A stretch of DNA of 64,000 nucleotides from Liolophura sinensis (taxonomy: Eukaryota; Mollusca; Polyplacophora; Chitonida; Chitonidae). The notes beneath the pieces were generated by a model. That model searched no databases, had not been told where the DNA came from, and worked only from the letters and a program-made list of their open reading frames with translations. Of the stretch, positions 47,701 to 58,443 are shown in pieces (positions within the stretch are counted from its first letter, which is position 1; each line of letters opens with the position of its first letter). The DNA lies in assembly GCF_032854445.1 (NCBI RefSeq), contig NC_088295.1, positions 11,767,385-11,831,384 of the forward strand, written 5' to 3'. The translations under genes were made by a program, and so were the position numbers.

Positions 47701-50700
47701 GTGACCTAGATAAGGTGATAATTATTCAGGCTGAGGTGCTGATCTACATTCAGATAAGGTATTGGTCAGGCTGAGGTACTGATTTAGATAAAATGATGAC
47801 CCAGATGTTTCAGCTAAATACATGTAGATTGCAAGTCTATGTAGTGCTACATATGTAGATAGATGTATACAAATTACAGTTTATACTACCCAATGAATAT
47901 CTGTTGAGAAAAGGTTATATACATTTTCTAGGAAATTATGGCAACATTTAATCTAAACTAGTCATTTGTAATAATTTTCCGTATGAATGTAGCTGCTGGT
48001 GAGCTTGGAATGGAACACAACATTCCAGAAGATAACCCGGAGAGTGTGGATGGTGATGGAGGAGGTGACATGGTAACAACAGAAAAAAGTACATCAGGAG
48101 AGGCAAATGGGGATGCCACAGCTTCAACTGATGACACTATATCAGCTGATGCCATAGCTCCAACCGATGCCATTGTTTCAGCTGATACCACAGCTCCAAC
48201 CAATGCCACTGTTTCAGCTGATACCACAGCTCCAGCTGATGCCATTGTTTCAGCTGGTACCACAGCTCCAACTGATGCCATTGTTTCATCTGGTACCACA
48301 GCTCCAACTGATGCTGAAATGTTGGATGATGCCACATCATCCAACCAAGTAACAGGTAATGCCTTGAATAGTATCATTTGATTTGTAATTCTTCAAATCA
48401 ACATTGGTATACATGCAGTACTCCTGTAACCTGTGTCTGTATTTGACTTTTACCATAATTGCTCAGGGTGAGGTACATGTAAATAAAGGGTAGTCAGAGT
48501 GAGAACATGAGATGGTTAGGATCTTTGGTGTTGAAATTTGTTTGTCTGCTACCATTATTGGTAGATTTGTTAACTGTTATAACATGGCAATACATGTGTC
48601 TGATGGAGCTGCATTGAAGGCTGTAGTCATACAAGGCGTATATACAAGGTTTAGTTTGTGTTGTGCTGTTATTTCAGGTGACTCTGGTGTTCAGGAGGAG
48701 CAAGGGGAGACAAGCAGTGCTGCCAAACGAAAAGCTGAAAGTAATCAGCAAGTCCGCGTGAAGAAACCAAAAGTAGAAAAACCTGGTAATTTAGCATCCA
48801 AACTTAACTTGCTTTAATGACTTGCCTTTTATGTTATTAACTGTAGTCATATTCATGTTTTATTCAGAAGAACTTTATATTTTCTCTGTTATTACCTTAA
48901 TTAATAAGTCTGCATTGTTTTTCTTCACATAAATCCAGCTTTAAATTTTAACTTATCTGTACAATAATAATAAAGTAATATCAGTAATGTGAAGCTAAGA
49001 GAGATGGTGCATTGAGACCTGATTCATGTGTTGTCACTTCTGTGCAGCAGAATACTGTAATACTTACACTATTTTGCAATATTTACAGTCCAGTTCCACA
49101 TATATGTAGCCAGTGCTCCGGAGGATAGGCTGAAGGATCCGTTGGACAGTCTGTTTAAAGCCAATGATGTAGAGGTGTCAGACGTGGCTGTCTGTGAGGA
49201 AAGGACCTGGGTATAGTAAGCATATCTCTGATCATAATTGTAATTGTCACGTGGACTGAATTGTCTCCATTATCTGCAAGAAGTGCACACAATTTATATT
49301 GTAATCTATTATCATATAAGACCATCCTCGCTGTACATGCATGTGAACAAGCCTCATCAACGTAGCAAGTTTGAAAAAAAAAAAAAAAAAAAAACACCAC
49401 ATGTAAACCATTATTGGGATTGTTTGATGCCCTATGTAATGAACATACATGTCTCATGTGAAAAATAATTTTTTTTTTATTTTTCTTTAAAGAGAAAAAG
49501 CAAAAAACTAGAAGGATATTTCTTCGACTGCTTGAACTGTTCATACAGGGGGCATGCTATATCATAGTTTACAAGTGGCCTGTAAATGTTCTTCCGGGGT
49601 ATTCCTGGTTCAGGTTGTAGCCTTTGGAGGGGTTGTGCTGGTACCGGTAATTCTGACCCCTATTACAGGTTTACAAAATCACAACAGGATTGTTGTACAA
49701 TTGGATTCATACTCAGTTCTGACACAAATGGAAATAAATTTAAGCACCACTGGGACTGATCTAGGCATTTGACTGTCGTTGGATTTTATGCTTCAGTTTT
49801 GTAATGGTGGCTTAATTTGTAATGGTACCGTATTTATTATAAAGGAAGACAGGAAAAAACATCTCTTGTATGCAAAAAAGACAAAGGGCAAACTTTAAAT
49901 CCTTCAGTTCTAATCAGCTTAGAGAAAAAAAAATTGTATCATAAGAATTAATTGATTTTAAGCATTGTCTGATGAAATGCCGTCTCCTCATTCCCATAAA
50001 CCTTCAGCATCCCTAATGAATTTTTAGCTGACTGACATTTGTCATTTAGCAACTGCATGCTGTCTACTTGCTAACATGAACAATAAAAATTGTATAATTT
50101 GAACCACTGGGGAGATGAATGCGGTTTGGGTCAGGATGGTATGATACATAATTTTTGATACCGTCGTTGAATATTACACAGCCTGTAAATCAACTGATTT
50201 TACCTCAGTGGTGGCCTGCAAACACTGTGTGAAATGGCCCTTTGGCTACATGGAGATAAATCGTTGTAAACAACCACAAAACGATGTCTTATGCAGTTGT
50301 TCTGTGTTATCATATGTCACCTCATGGAGTGAATGGGTAAAGGCTATGTCACAGCTTAGGCTGTGCAATCTGATAGCAACATGTTTGATTGGATAAAATT
50401 CTCAAGATGGCTAACTTGACTCACACCAGCCATTTGTGCAGTACTGTTATTTTGTTCTACATGCTATTCGATGAAATCTCATTAATATAATAAAGTATCA
50501 TACTTTTTAGAAAACTTGACTCTCCTGTTTTCCATTGAAATATATTTTAACCAGTTGCTGTCTTGTCCTTTAAGCTCCAAATATTACCCCTTGTCTCATC
50601 AGCAAATTCTGCTACTTCATTTTGTAAGATACAGTATTGAGGAAATTTTTAAAATTCCTTTTTAGCCATTAACCTTGGTTTTACACTATCTTTCACAAAC

Positions 50701-53700
50701 CTTATCACCTTCGTCAACGTCATCATAAACTTTTTCATGGTTCAAACAAAACAATGTATCTGGTTCCTTGTACAATTTTGCATAGTCACGAACAAGCTGT
50801 ATGTATAAGGCACATTGTATGTGATGGTGACTGTGTACTCACTGTACACTAGCACATTGTATGTGATGGTGACTGTGTACTCACTGTACACTATGCTTGT
50901 TCTGATTGGTTAGCTATGGACTGGCATCATTAGCCCACAGAGACGACAAGGAGAAGGTGTTACAACTGAACGGTCAGACCGTGGACAACAGACTTATCAT
51001 GGTGGAGGTTATTCCTGAGCCAGAGTTTGACAAGTTAGAAGGACGTAAGTCATGTGACCATGTTGTTGTGAAGTATGAAGTATAGAGCTGTATTACCTCT
51101 CATCCCACATCAACAAAATACTTCCCTTTTCATATGACAGCATCAGTCACATGGGGGACGTGCAAAGTCCTGTATCCTGCAGCTGGTGTCGTATGTGTCT
51201 GCTGACTAGGTTAACTCCCTTTGCTTGGTTCTGAAAGCAATAGACACTGAGCAATTTGCCTATTCGTCAGTTTCTTTCACTGAATTGATGGGTTATTGCA
51301 GTTACATGGTCACTCAGTGATAAGATACAGATATACATGTATATGGTGTCAGTAACCCTCATATTGAACGAGGCATAATAGTATACTTTCTGCAAATATA
51401 TATTTATTTATTTGATTGGTGTTTTACGCCATACTCAAGAATATTTCGCTTATACGACAACGGCCAGCATTATGGTGGGTGGAAATCGGGCAGAGCCCTG
51501 GGGAAACCCACAACCATGCGCAGGCTGCTGCAAGACCTTCTCACGTTCAATCAATTCAAATGTTATCCTTAAAGTTTGTCAGAATTAAAGATGTATGTCA
51601 TGCAATTGTTCAGTTTTAAGGCATATTATTTTGACATGTTGTAGCTGATGAGTGTATACTGGTGGTAAGGAATATTGGGAAAACCACTGCAGATGAGAGT
51701 TTGATGGAGTTTTTCCCTGGCGTAATAGACATGCGAGTTCCAGAGAGTAATGGAAAGAATCGTGGGTAAGTTATGGCAACATCAGCTGTAAGTATATGTA
51801 ATTAGAATTGCCCTTACAGGCTGAGGAAATCAATGGCTCCTTCCAGAAATCCTCAGACTCATGGCTAATGGGTTGACAGGTTGGAATCCAGCTCTGCTGT
51901 AGAGTGTAAAACAGTGAAGCGAAATGAAGAGCTGGGGCCACTTTCACAAAACTTCGTAAATCATTTTTTTGCAACTTTTCTTGTAAATGGCTCTCCCTTA
52001 TGGCAGTGTGACCCAGATGACATCTTTTACAAAAAAAAGTTATGAGAAATGTGGCTAACAAAGTTTTGTGTAAGTGGTCTGAGATATGTTATTGATCCAG
52101 TTTATAAGTAAATTGTAGCATCGTCATATGAAGTAAATGTGGAGCTGAAGCTTTGAATTTATGTGTCTTCCACAGCCAAGCTCTTTGGTAGCCTTGCTAC
52201 CAAATCTGTTTATTGAAGTGTATTAATTTATGCTGACAATTGACTTTGTGCACTGATAAGTTTGCACCTGATGTGTACAGGGGGTCCTGGCAAAGTCATA
52301 CCAAGACTCAAAAGGTGGACACCTACCCTTCTTTTATCAGCACATTGCAGTGGTTGGTATGGTGTCAGCGTGCTGTGGATGCACATCCGTTTTGCACCAA
52401 TGTGTATCATTTTTAGTAGCAAATGACCACTGACTTTAGGAAATGGAACACTTTCTGACAATAACTACAATGCTCTTTCTTAAGGATACAAAGTTGATCT
52501 TGTTCTGTGTGCTTTTTCCAGTTTTGCGTTCCTTCAGTTTTCATCCAAAGAGGAAGTGGACAATATGATAGAAACAAAACATGAAAAGGAACTCGATGGG
52601 CGTAAGTTACGTCTGAGTAAATTCATGCCACGTGAAGAAGCCGAGCCTGCCACATCTCACCCAACGGTCCCGGAGATACTGGTCAATGCCATTACCAAGC
52701 TGCAGGCTGGGGTAGAAGCAGAGGTCGAGGAAGGTAAGCAGTGGTCAACCAGCCTTATATCTAGACCCTAAACTTTTCCTGAAGTCACATTGAGTGTGAG
52801 ATTTACAGTCCCAGATGTCATACTGGTATCCCACATGTTGCTTTACATTTTTATTTACATTCATTACGTAAATTGCCATGTTAAAGATACCAAAAAAATT
52901 GACCAATTGAACAATAACAGACAGAGAAAGGGACTTTAAACATAGCCAGCTGTTTCTCTCACCCCAAAATATTAATTGATGGATTTAAAACCTTTTTATA
53001 TTTTCACTGGTAACAATTTAACTTTCCAGGAGTTCTCCTAATTCAACAAAATTCCACGAGACCTCATTTAGACTTGAGACTTGTATTAGTTTAAGATGCA
53101 GCAGTGCTTGTCATGCAGTTCTGATAGGTTTTCATGGGTACAGCTTTGCAGTTTGTGTAATAAAGACCTTTTGTGTTGTTGTTATTGACAGCTGAAGAGC
53201 TTGAGGATATCAGTGACCTGCCAAAAACCAAGGTGTTATCTATTGGCAACCTGAACCCAGAGACTACTGATGTAACACTTCTTGCCAAGTTCCCAAAGTG
53301 CTATGATGCCAAGGTCCTCAAAGGCAAGAGAACAAAACAGCCAACAGGGTAAGAAGGACTTAAAATAGTACATGCACCTACAGGTCAAAACAGGTTGAGG
53401 TGATGAGGATTACATCTGTAAGCCTTGGAGGCTATACTGGAGATTAAGTGGAAGAAATTTGATCACTGAAAATCCAATTGAATTTATGGTATTATTTTAG
53501 AATATCCCAAATATTTAACATAGAAAAAAATCACCCTTGTCTGTGCACATGTTACCGTTCAAAATCAATGACAAAGTTCCAAAAATTTATAGAGTTATAA
53601 CTTTATCAAACTTTGGAATCATTTTACCACTATAAATAGTATTGGTACATGTCTGATATTTACTAGAAGACAATAATTTGGGCTATTCTGAGCAAATACA

Positions 53701-56546
53701 GAAAATTTGAGTTGATTTGATTAGCGAATATGGAGTTTTTGCTGAAAGTATGGCCTGTTTAAACTTGATGTAAGAACACAGTGCTGATATGCGCATTGAA
53801 AGTGGCGATATTGTGTTTATAGGTTTTCTCTTAGTTTATCCGCCTCATGTTACCTCTGGAGCTCATGGGTATGGGTACATACATGTAATTAAATCATTTT
53901 TAATTTAACAGTTTCAAAATTGACATATTTCAGGTTTGGTTACCTGGAGTTCAGATCTGTGAAAGACGCTACAAGAGCCCTGAAAAAGATGAAGAATAAG
54001 ATGATTGACGGCAACCTGATAACATTAGACTATGCTGATGAGATAGAAGCAGGTAAATCTAAGCACCAAGCACAAAATAGTAACACTTGAATACATCTAA
54101 ATGCCCACACTGGCTAAAACTTAAAACACTAGCTCTCTGCAACTATCATGTCCTTGATCAATGAGGTTGCATGCATGCTGTTGCTCATTTGGCAGCATCT
54201 TTTAGACAGGAGGATTGTCAGCTAGCTCTGGCAGGTGTGGTTTCCTTCAACCATAAATTATAACTCTGACTTCCATCATAAACGCAGACTGTAATTCTTC
54301 AAACTTTTGCACGTTTGCAAGATGTTTATTCCAGCAAATTATTCTGTGTATGCTGATAAAATTATACTTTTTGTGAAGCCCTGGAATTGGCCAATCCAAC
54401 CCATATAGTCATGTCTCCAAAATCAAACTAAAAGCATGCATAACATTAAGTTGCACTTAAAGTTGCTCTATTATATGCGAAACGTTTGAGGAATTAGGGT
54501 AACTGAAAAAAGTTTAGTATGGCGTTAACCATTAGTCATATTAATGAATAATACATTTAATGTTTTCTTTACTCATTAACGTGATGGCTGTCGTAGGGTT
54601 AAGAAATTGTTGTTCTGTGTCAAACATTATTCAGATAAGCGTATAAATAAATAATACATTTCAATGATTCCAAGGATTAAAGAACGATCACCAAAGTCAC
54701 AGGTGTCGAGAAAAACTACATCATATCGATCAGACTGCACTCAGCTGTACAAATCAACAGCTGCAGTTAAATTTGGGATGCATTTTTTAAATAAAAAAAT
54801 TGGATGCACCAATCAAATAAATAAAGATATAACACCTGATATGATGTCCCATAATGTCAGCCATGACTAAGTTGCTCTTTTTTCCCCCCAAGTCTGGGAG
54901 TTCTATTGATTTTAGAAAGTGTTTTGAGAGGTATTTGGAAGGTATGATGATATCATGCTGGGAAAATGTAAATTTTTGCACCAAAAGTAATATCTCTGAC
55001 ATTTATTTAAATGCTCTTTTGTGGTCGAATGTTTAGGTCATTTAGAGTAATTGTAGGATCAGGCATTTGAATTCACTCATGTCATGTTATTGTAAAGTGT
55101 GTGTTAAACTGGTACGAATTTGAGAGCGCAATCCTGTGTAAAAACTGATTAAATTCTTTGTCTTTGTGAACCATGAAATTGGTTAAAAGTATAGTGTTTC
55201 TGCACGTATTTACACTCAAACTTGCCTATCAACATTTTTTGTCAAATTTTATCTTATCATTCTTAATATACTTTTTTTAAAAATAACTAGTCTTTACGAG
55301 CAGAATTCTAATGTTTGTTATTCTGACAGGCTTCCACAAAAAGAAAGCTCAAAGACTAGCTAAGAAACAGGAGGGCTACTACTCTAGCCTGGATTACTCT
55401 GGCCGGGAATGGACGGACTGGGCAGCCATGGAGGAGTACGGCAGTGCTCGGGAACGCCTTGCTAGGGAACGCTTCATGAGAGAGCAGGACATACGCTTTG
55501 GCCCAGGTCCAGAAATGAGAAATCCCATGGATTACCCCATGGGCGGCATGGGGGGAGGCTACTGGGGGGGTGATGGGGATTATGGAGGGGATGTACGCTG
55601 GTATGGAGATGGCGGTGGTTATGGTGGAGGCTATGGTGGAGACGGGGGCTACACTGGTGGATATGGCGGGGGATATAATGATGATATTGGTTATAACGAG
55701 GGTGGTAGATTCAATAGAGGCAGGAGGGGAGGGGGTTACAACAGGGGAAGCGGTGGTAGAGGTGGGGGTTACAACAGGGGTGGCAACTTTAATAGGGGAG
55801 GAAGTGGGAAGTTCAACAGGGATGGAGGGGGTGTACCTGACAGGAGTGGAGGCTTTAATAGAGGTGGAGGCTACAGTAGGGGTGGTGGTGGTAGAGGAGG
55901 GGGGCTCTCGAGAGGAAGAGAGGGCGGTGCTGGCTACAGTATGGATGGCAGTTATGGAAGTGATGGCAGTCAGGGAAAGGGCTGGAAAACTGGAGGTGGA
56001 GGTGCAGTTGTTGGAGGTGGAGGTTCAGGCATTGAAGGTGGCGTTGGTGCAGGTGTTGGAGGTGCAGGTGCAGGAGGTACAGGTGTAGGTGAGGCAGGTA
56101 TGGGAAGTGCAGGTGGTGGGACAGTTGGAGGTCAGAAGAAAGGTTGGGTTGATGGGAATGGAGAAGCTGAGAGTAAAACTGGAGAGGTTGGTAACAGTGG
56201 GAGTTGGGGTGGTGGGGGGACAGGCTCAGTTGAGGGAGCAGGTTGGGGGGGTGGGTCTGTCTGGGGAGGCAGTGCTGTGTATGCCACAGGGATGGGGTCC
56301 ATGGCCGCTAAAGGGGCTTACACTGGAGCAGGATATTCTGGTGCAGGATACTCTGGAGAAGGATACTCTGGAACAGGATATTCTGGGAGTGGATCTCAAA
56401 TGGACTATAGTAACACAGGGTATGGAGAGGGCACACAGCAGGCTTACGACCAGTTCTATAATGCATACTATCAGCAGAGTGGAACAAGTACAGATACTAC
56501 AACCAGCACAGGGCAGACAACATGGTCAGGCTATGTAGGCCAGTGA
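38780..56546 (+). CDS. Nucleolin-like gene B: three RRMs and RGG/glycine-rich tail
   Basis: Twelve exons (38780-38812, 45661-45717, 46342-46408, 47993-48355, 48678-48785, 49089-49215, 50914-51044, 51645-51765, 52522-52733, 53192-53348, 53934-54052, 55330-56546) with GT-AG borders and matching phases encode 903 aa with no frame break. After a basic start (MPRGARKKKPV) comes an acidic, Thr/Ala-rich region with a 12-residue repeat, then a KRKAES-VKKPKVEK nuclear-signal-like patch, RRM1 (FHIYVAS; about 212-285), RRM2 (CILVVRNIG, RGFAFLQF; about 298-370), RRM3 (VLSIGNL, GFGYLEF; about 418-490), a charged linker, and a 370-residue tail rich in GGYGG, RGGGYNRG and GYSG repeats. This is the classical order of nucleolin (vertebrate form has four RRMs), a nucleolar RNA-binding protein of rRNA synthesis and processing. 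A hnRNP-like role cannot be excluded. Exon 6 uses the GTAAGC donor at 49216, which alone keeps RRM1 in frame. Confidence 0.9.
40253..40521 (+). mobile_element. SINE family S1, full-length with 14-bp target duplication
   Basis: In gene B intron 1. TCAAAAGCTGCTGG at 40239-40252 is repeated exactly at 40522-40535. The element has a tRNA-like head with box A (GCTCAGTCGGTTAGCGCGCT) and box B (GAGTTCAAGTCC), a body with GGCCGTAAGTGGGAAGGTCT, and a 3' end GCGTAAAACACCAATCAAAT followed by AAATAGATAA. It is the reference copy for S1 in this window and the youngest. Confidence 0.92.
43323..43586 (+). mobile_element. SINE family S1, near full-length
   Basis: In gene B intron 1. It keeps the head (GCTCAGTTGGTTAGTGCGCT), box B (GAGTTCAAGTC), body and a CAAATAAATAAAT tail. 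A target duplication is not obvious. Confidence 0.88.
44128..44281 (+). mobile_element. SINE family S1, 3' fragment
   Basis: In gene B intron 1. CATGGAAAGCTCTGTCAGCA, GTGGATGGTTGTGGGTTTTC, ACCATAATGCTTAGCGCCAT and a AACAAATAAATAAAT tail match the S1 body and end. Confidence 0.75.
44500..44702. mobile_element. MITE-like family M2
   Basis: In gene B intron 1. The left end ATTGCCTCAATTTTTTCACA is the inverse of the right end GTGTGAAAAGGCTGAGGAAT with some mismatches. The interior has TCAGTGCAGTTTATGG and TTGTAATTTGATTTTGGGG, shared with 29720-29830. No coding capacity. Confidence 0.6.
44905..45168 (-). mobile_element. SINE family S1, near full-length, reverse
   Basis: In gene B intron 1. The plus strand starts TTTATTTATTTATTTGATCT, continues CACCGTACTCAAGAATATTT and GGCCGGAGAGGAAGCCAGCT, and ends in the head (CGTGCTGGCTTGCTAACCCC). 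CTACACAAG before and CTATACAAG after may be a diverged target duplication. A C-run of about 13 follows the head. Confidence 0.85.
45918..46005. repeat. Short tandem repeat, about 22-bp unit
   Basis: In gene B intron 2. AATGTTGACTGTGAGC-type units recur four times (AATGTTGACTGTGAGC, AATGTTGGCTGTGAGC, GATGTCGACTGTGAGC, GATGTTGACTGTGAGC) with small spacers. Confidence 0.85.
46640..47800. repeat. Degenerate intronic minisatellite
   Basis: About 1.15 kb of gene B intron 3 is built from shuffled blocks GATAAGGTGATGATCA, GGGACAAGGTTCTGATATAG, TTCAAGCTGAGGTGCTGATT and TTAGGCTGAAATGCTGTTC. No single period holds; blocks recur in different order, as in old arrays reshaped by unequal exchange. Confidence 0.85.
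48130..48322 (+). repeat. Coding 36-bp repeat in gene B exon 4
   Basis: About four and a half copies of a 12-residue unit (TTAPTDAIVSAD and variants such as TTAPTNATVSAD) in the N-terminal region of gene B. Units keep the frame, so copy-number change would lengthen the protein by 12 residues. Long frames in the other five readings here are by-products. Confidence 0.85.
50811..50892. repeat. Direct duplication of about 42 bp
   Basis: GCACATTGTATGTGATGGTG plus ACTGTGTACTCACTGTACAC is present twice in succession, ending about 20 bp before the exon 7 acceptor of gene B. The two copies are almost identical, so the duplication is recent. Confidence 0.85.
51400..51545 (-). mobile_element. SINE family S1, 3' part, reverse
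   Basis: In gene B intron 7. TTTATTTATTTGATTGGTGT, TTACGCCATACTCAAGAATA and ACAACGGCCAGCATTATGGT match the S1 3' end in reverse; the copy stops before the tRNA-like head. Confidence 0.85.
51934..52080. mobile_element. Palindromic MITE-like element, family M1
   Basis: In gene B intron 8. GGGGCCACTTTCACAAAACT at the left pairs with AAGTTTTGTGTAAGTGGTCT at the right over a 147-bp non-coding segment. Confidence 0.65.
54291..54500. mobile_element. MITE-like family M2
   Basis: In gene B intron 11. GTAATTCTTCAAACTTTTGC at the left pairs with GCGAAACGTTTGAGGAATTA near the right end (followed by GGGT); 210 bp, no coding capacity. The ends match those at 29720. Confidence 0.6.
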
Positions 56547-58443
56547 GTCAGATGCCCTATGCAGTCCAATATCTGTCCTCCTTATCTCAGACACATTGTG
56601 CTACAATAAGATTTGTTGATTGCACAAAAAAAGATGAAAAGACAACTGTCTTTACATTCCTTTACATTCTTGCATACATTACTACTGATTACCACTCTGA
56701 GAGGTATATTTGACTTGGAAAAAAAAGCATCAATAGTTTGATTGTAACACAACATTCATCATTGCCATCTGATGTGTAGTTAGGGGATTTTGTATCAACA
56801 AAAGCATATGCTAGTTTTGTTTCTTTAATGATTTTCACAATTCAAAGATTCTTAGAAGAGATTTAATATGAAAGTGAGAAACTAGCAATATGGTCTATCT
56901 GCTACATGTTTGTGTTATATTTCGGGATTAAGTCTGGATTGTTTTTAATGACATCAATAATGTTTCAAGTTTATAAAAGTGTTTGTGACTATCATCACCA
57001 TTTGTCAGTGTGCTTTCATTAACATCTGTGTTTTGTTCTATAGCGGTGCTACACTTGGAGCAAAGATATGCTGGGTTGGAAAATCTTAGTCTTCAAAGAT
57101 TTTATCTGTGAATGACTTACATACCTAATGAGTAGAAATGTACATACTAAATCCTCAACCTTTTGTGTATTTGTACTCCAAATGCAATTGTTCCATCAAA
57201 TTCTCACCACTCTAAAGGGGAAGTTTCTGCCATTTCTCATGCATAGCAGCTTCCAATTGGACCAGATCATGTGCAGGTGGATCCCTTGATTGCACATGAT
57301 GACATCTGGCCCAGTTGGGGGCTGCCGTGCATGAGAAAAGGCAGCGAGATCCCCTTTAGAGTTTCAGGAGGCTGGCAGGTGGTATGAGGAGAAAGCTGAC
57401 GCTGTCTTCCAGACTCACAGTAGATACACCTGATATTGATGTAAGACACTAGAGATAAGTAATTTCACCCACTGTGTCCACACTGCTCACTTCAGAACCA
57501 TAAAATTGTTTCGCATTTAAACCAGTGATGATAGAAATGCATGTGCGTTATCATTAAGCCACGTGGATTCCAATCATTTTGTCGTTTTTCACATTTTACA
57601 CCCTTTGGACACAGAAGAATATTTACCGCATGTGTACGAAATCACCACAGTGAAAACCAGGAGGGTGCTTAATTAAGTTCTTTGTGGACACATCAATTTA
57701 ATTTCACTGATTGATGTTTAAACACCTTGGCGAAGAAAATTTCACTCGCCAGCAGTCTGTGTGATGGAAAAAGAAAACGGAAATGTATGTCACATACTTA
57801 GCAGACAATGAACTTCCCACCACAACCTGAATCAACCAATAAATGCCTTGAGATATTCAAGTAACAGATACACAAATATGGCACAAAGACACATCCCATA
57901 ACTCAATTTGATGTTCAACACCTTAAATCCTCAACAAGTCTGACTACATGCACATATATAGTGCACATTTTAGAATATGTTAATGACCACAACTAGAAAC
58001 TGAACCCATATGTAAAAGTTTTATTCAGGAATTTACAGGGAATTTCAATAGCAAATATTACAGACTGTCTTGAGCAGAACGAATAAATTCTTATGTTGAC
58101 TTTTGCCGAGGAGAAAGCTAAAACGTGGCTAAAATTTTTATATCGGCCGTATTTTTGTCTCCAGGAAAAAGTGGTATAACTACTGCAACCCTTCCATCAA
58201 AGACAAAATGCAGTGACTTGTAAATGACCTTGTGCTGTTCTGTGTTCAGAAGAGTGAATTTATCTACAGTGTTCATGTACACGAGCTGACATAGCATTAC
58301 ATTCAAGTGACCTTTTAAACTCACCATAAGTATGGACTGTCGGTAAATCTTCCATCAAATTCTCCATATCTGATTCAAACTCGCTTCTCACCATTGCCCT
58401 CTGACTGGTTTTTTTGCTCTATGGCAAGTGCCAGTTTCCTTTC
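56547..58443. other. Convergent 3' UTRs of genes B and C
   Basis: No coding exon. A plus-strand AATAAA at 57838-57843 could end gene B and a minus-strand AATAAA at 58020-58025 could end gene C, which would leave only about 180 bp between the two transcripts. Part of an M2-like word (AATCCTCAACCTTTTG) is at 57151. Confidence 0.5.

Noticed and set aside
48137-48377. Several overlapping frames on both strands with Leu/Gln or Ala/Val repeats
   Set aside because: All arise from the 36-bp repeat of gene B exon 4 read in wrong frames.
49211-49216. Donor GTATAG directly after TGG for gene B exon 6
   Set aside because: It would break the phase with exon 7; the GTAAGC donor five bases on gives the YYGLASL continuation of RRM1.
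53400-53469. Possible C/D snoRNA in gene B intron 10 (GTGATGA at 53400, CTGA at 53466)
   Set aside because: Spacing and host gene type fit, but no terminal stem forms between the flanks and no clear D'/C' pair or known rRNA guide could be recognised.
55570-56538. Two long plus-strand frames (172 and 149 codons) inside gene B exon 12
   Set aside because: They are shifted readings of the GGN-rich tail; one frame (ending at 56546) has the RGG/GYGG pattern, correct splice phase and a domain context.
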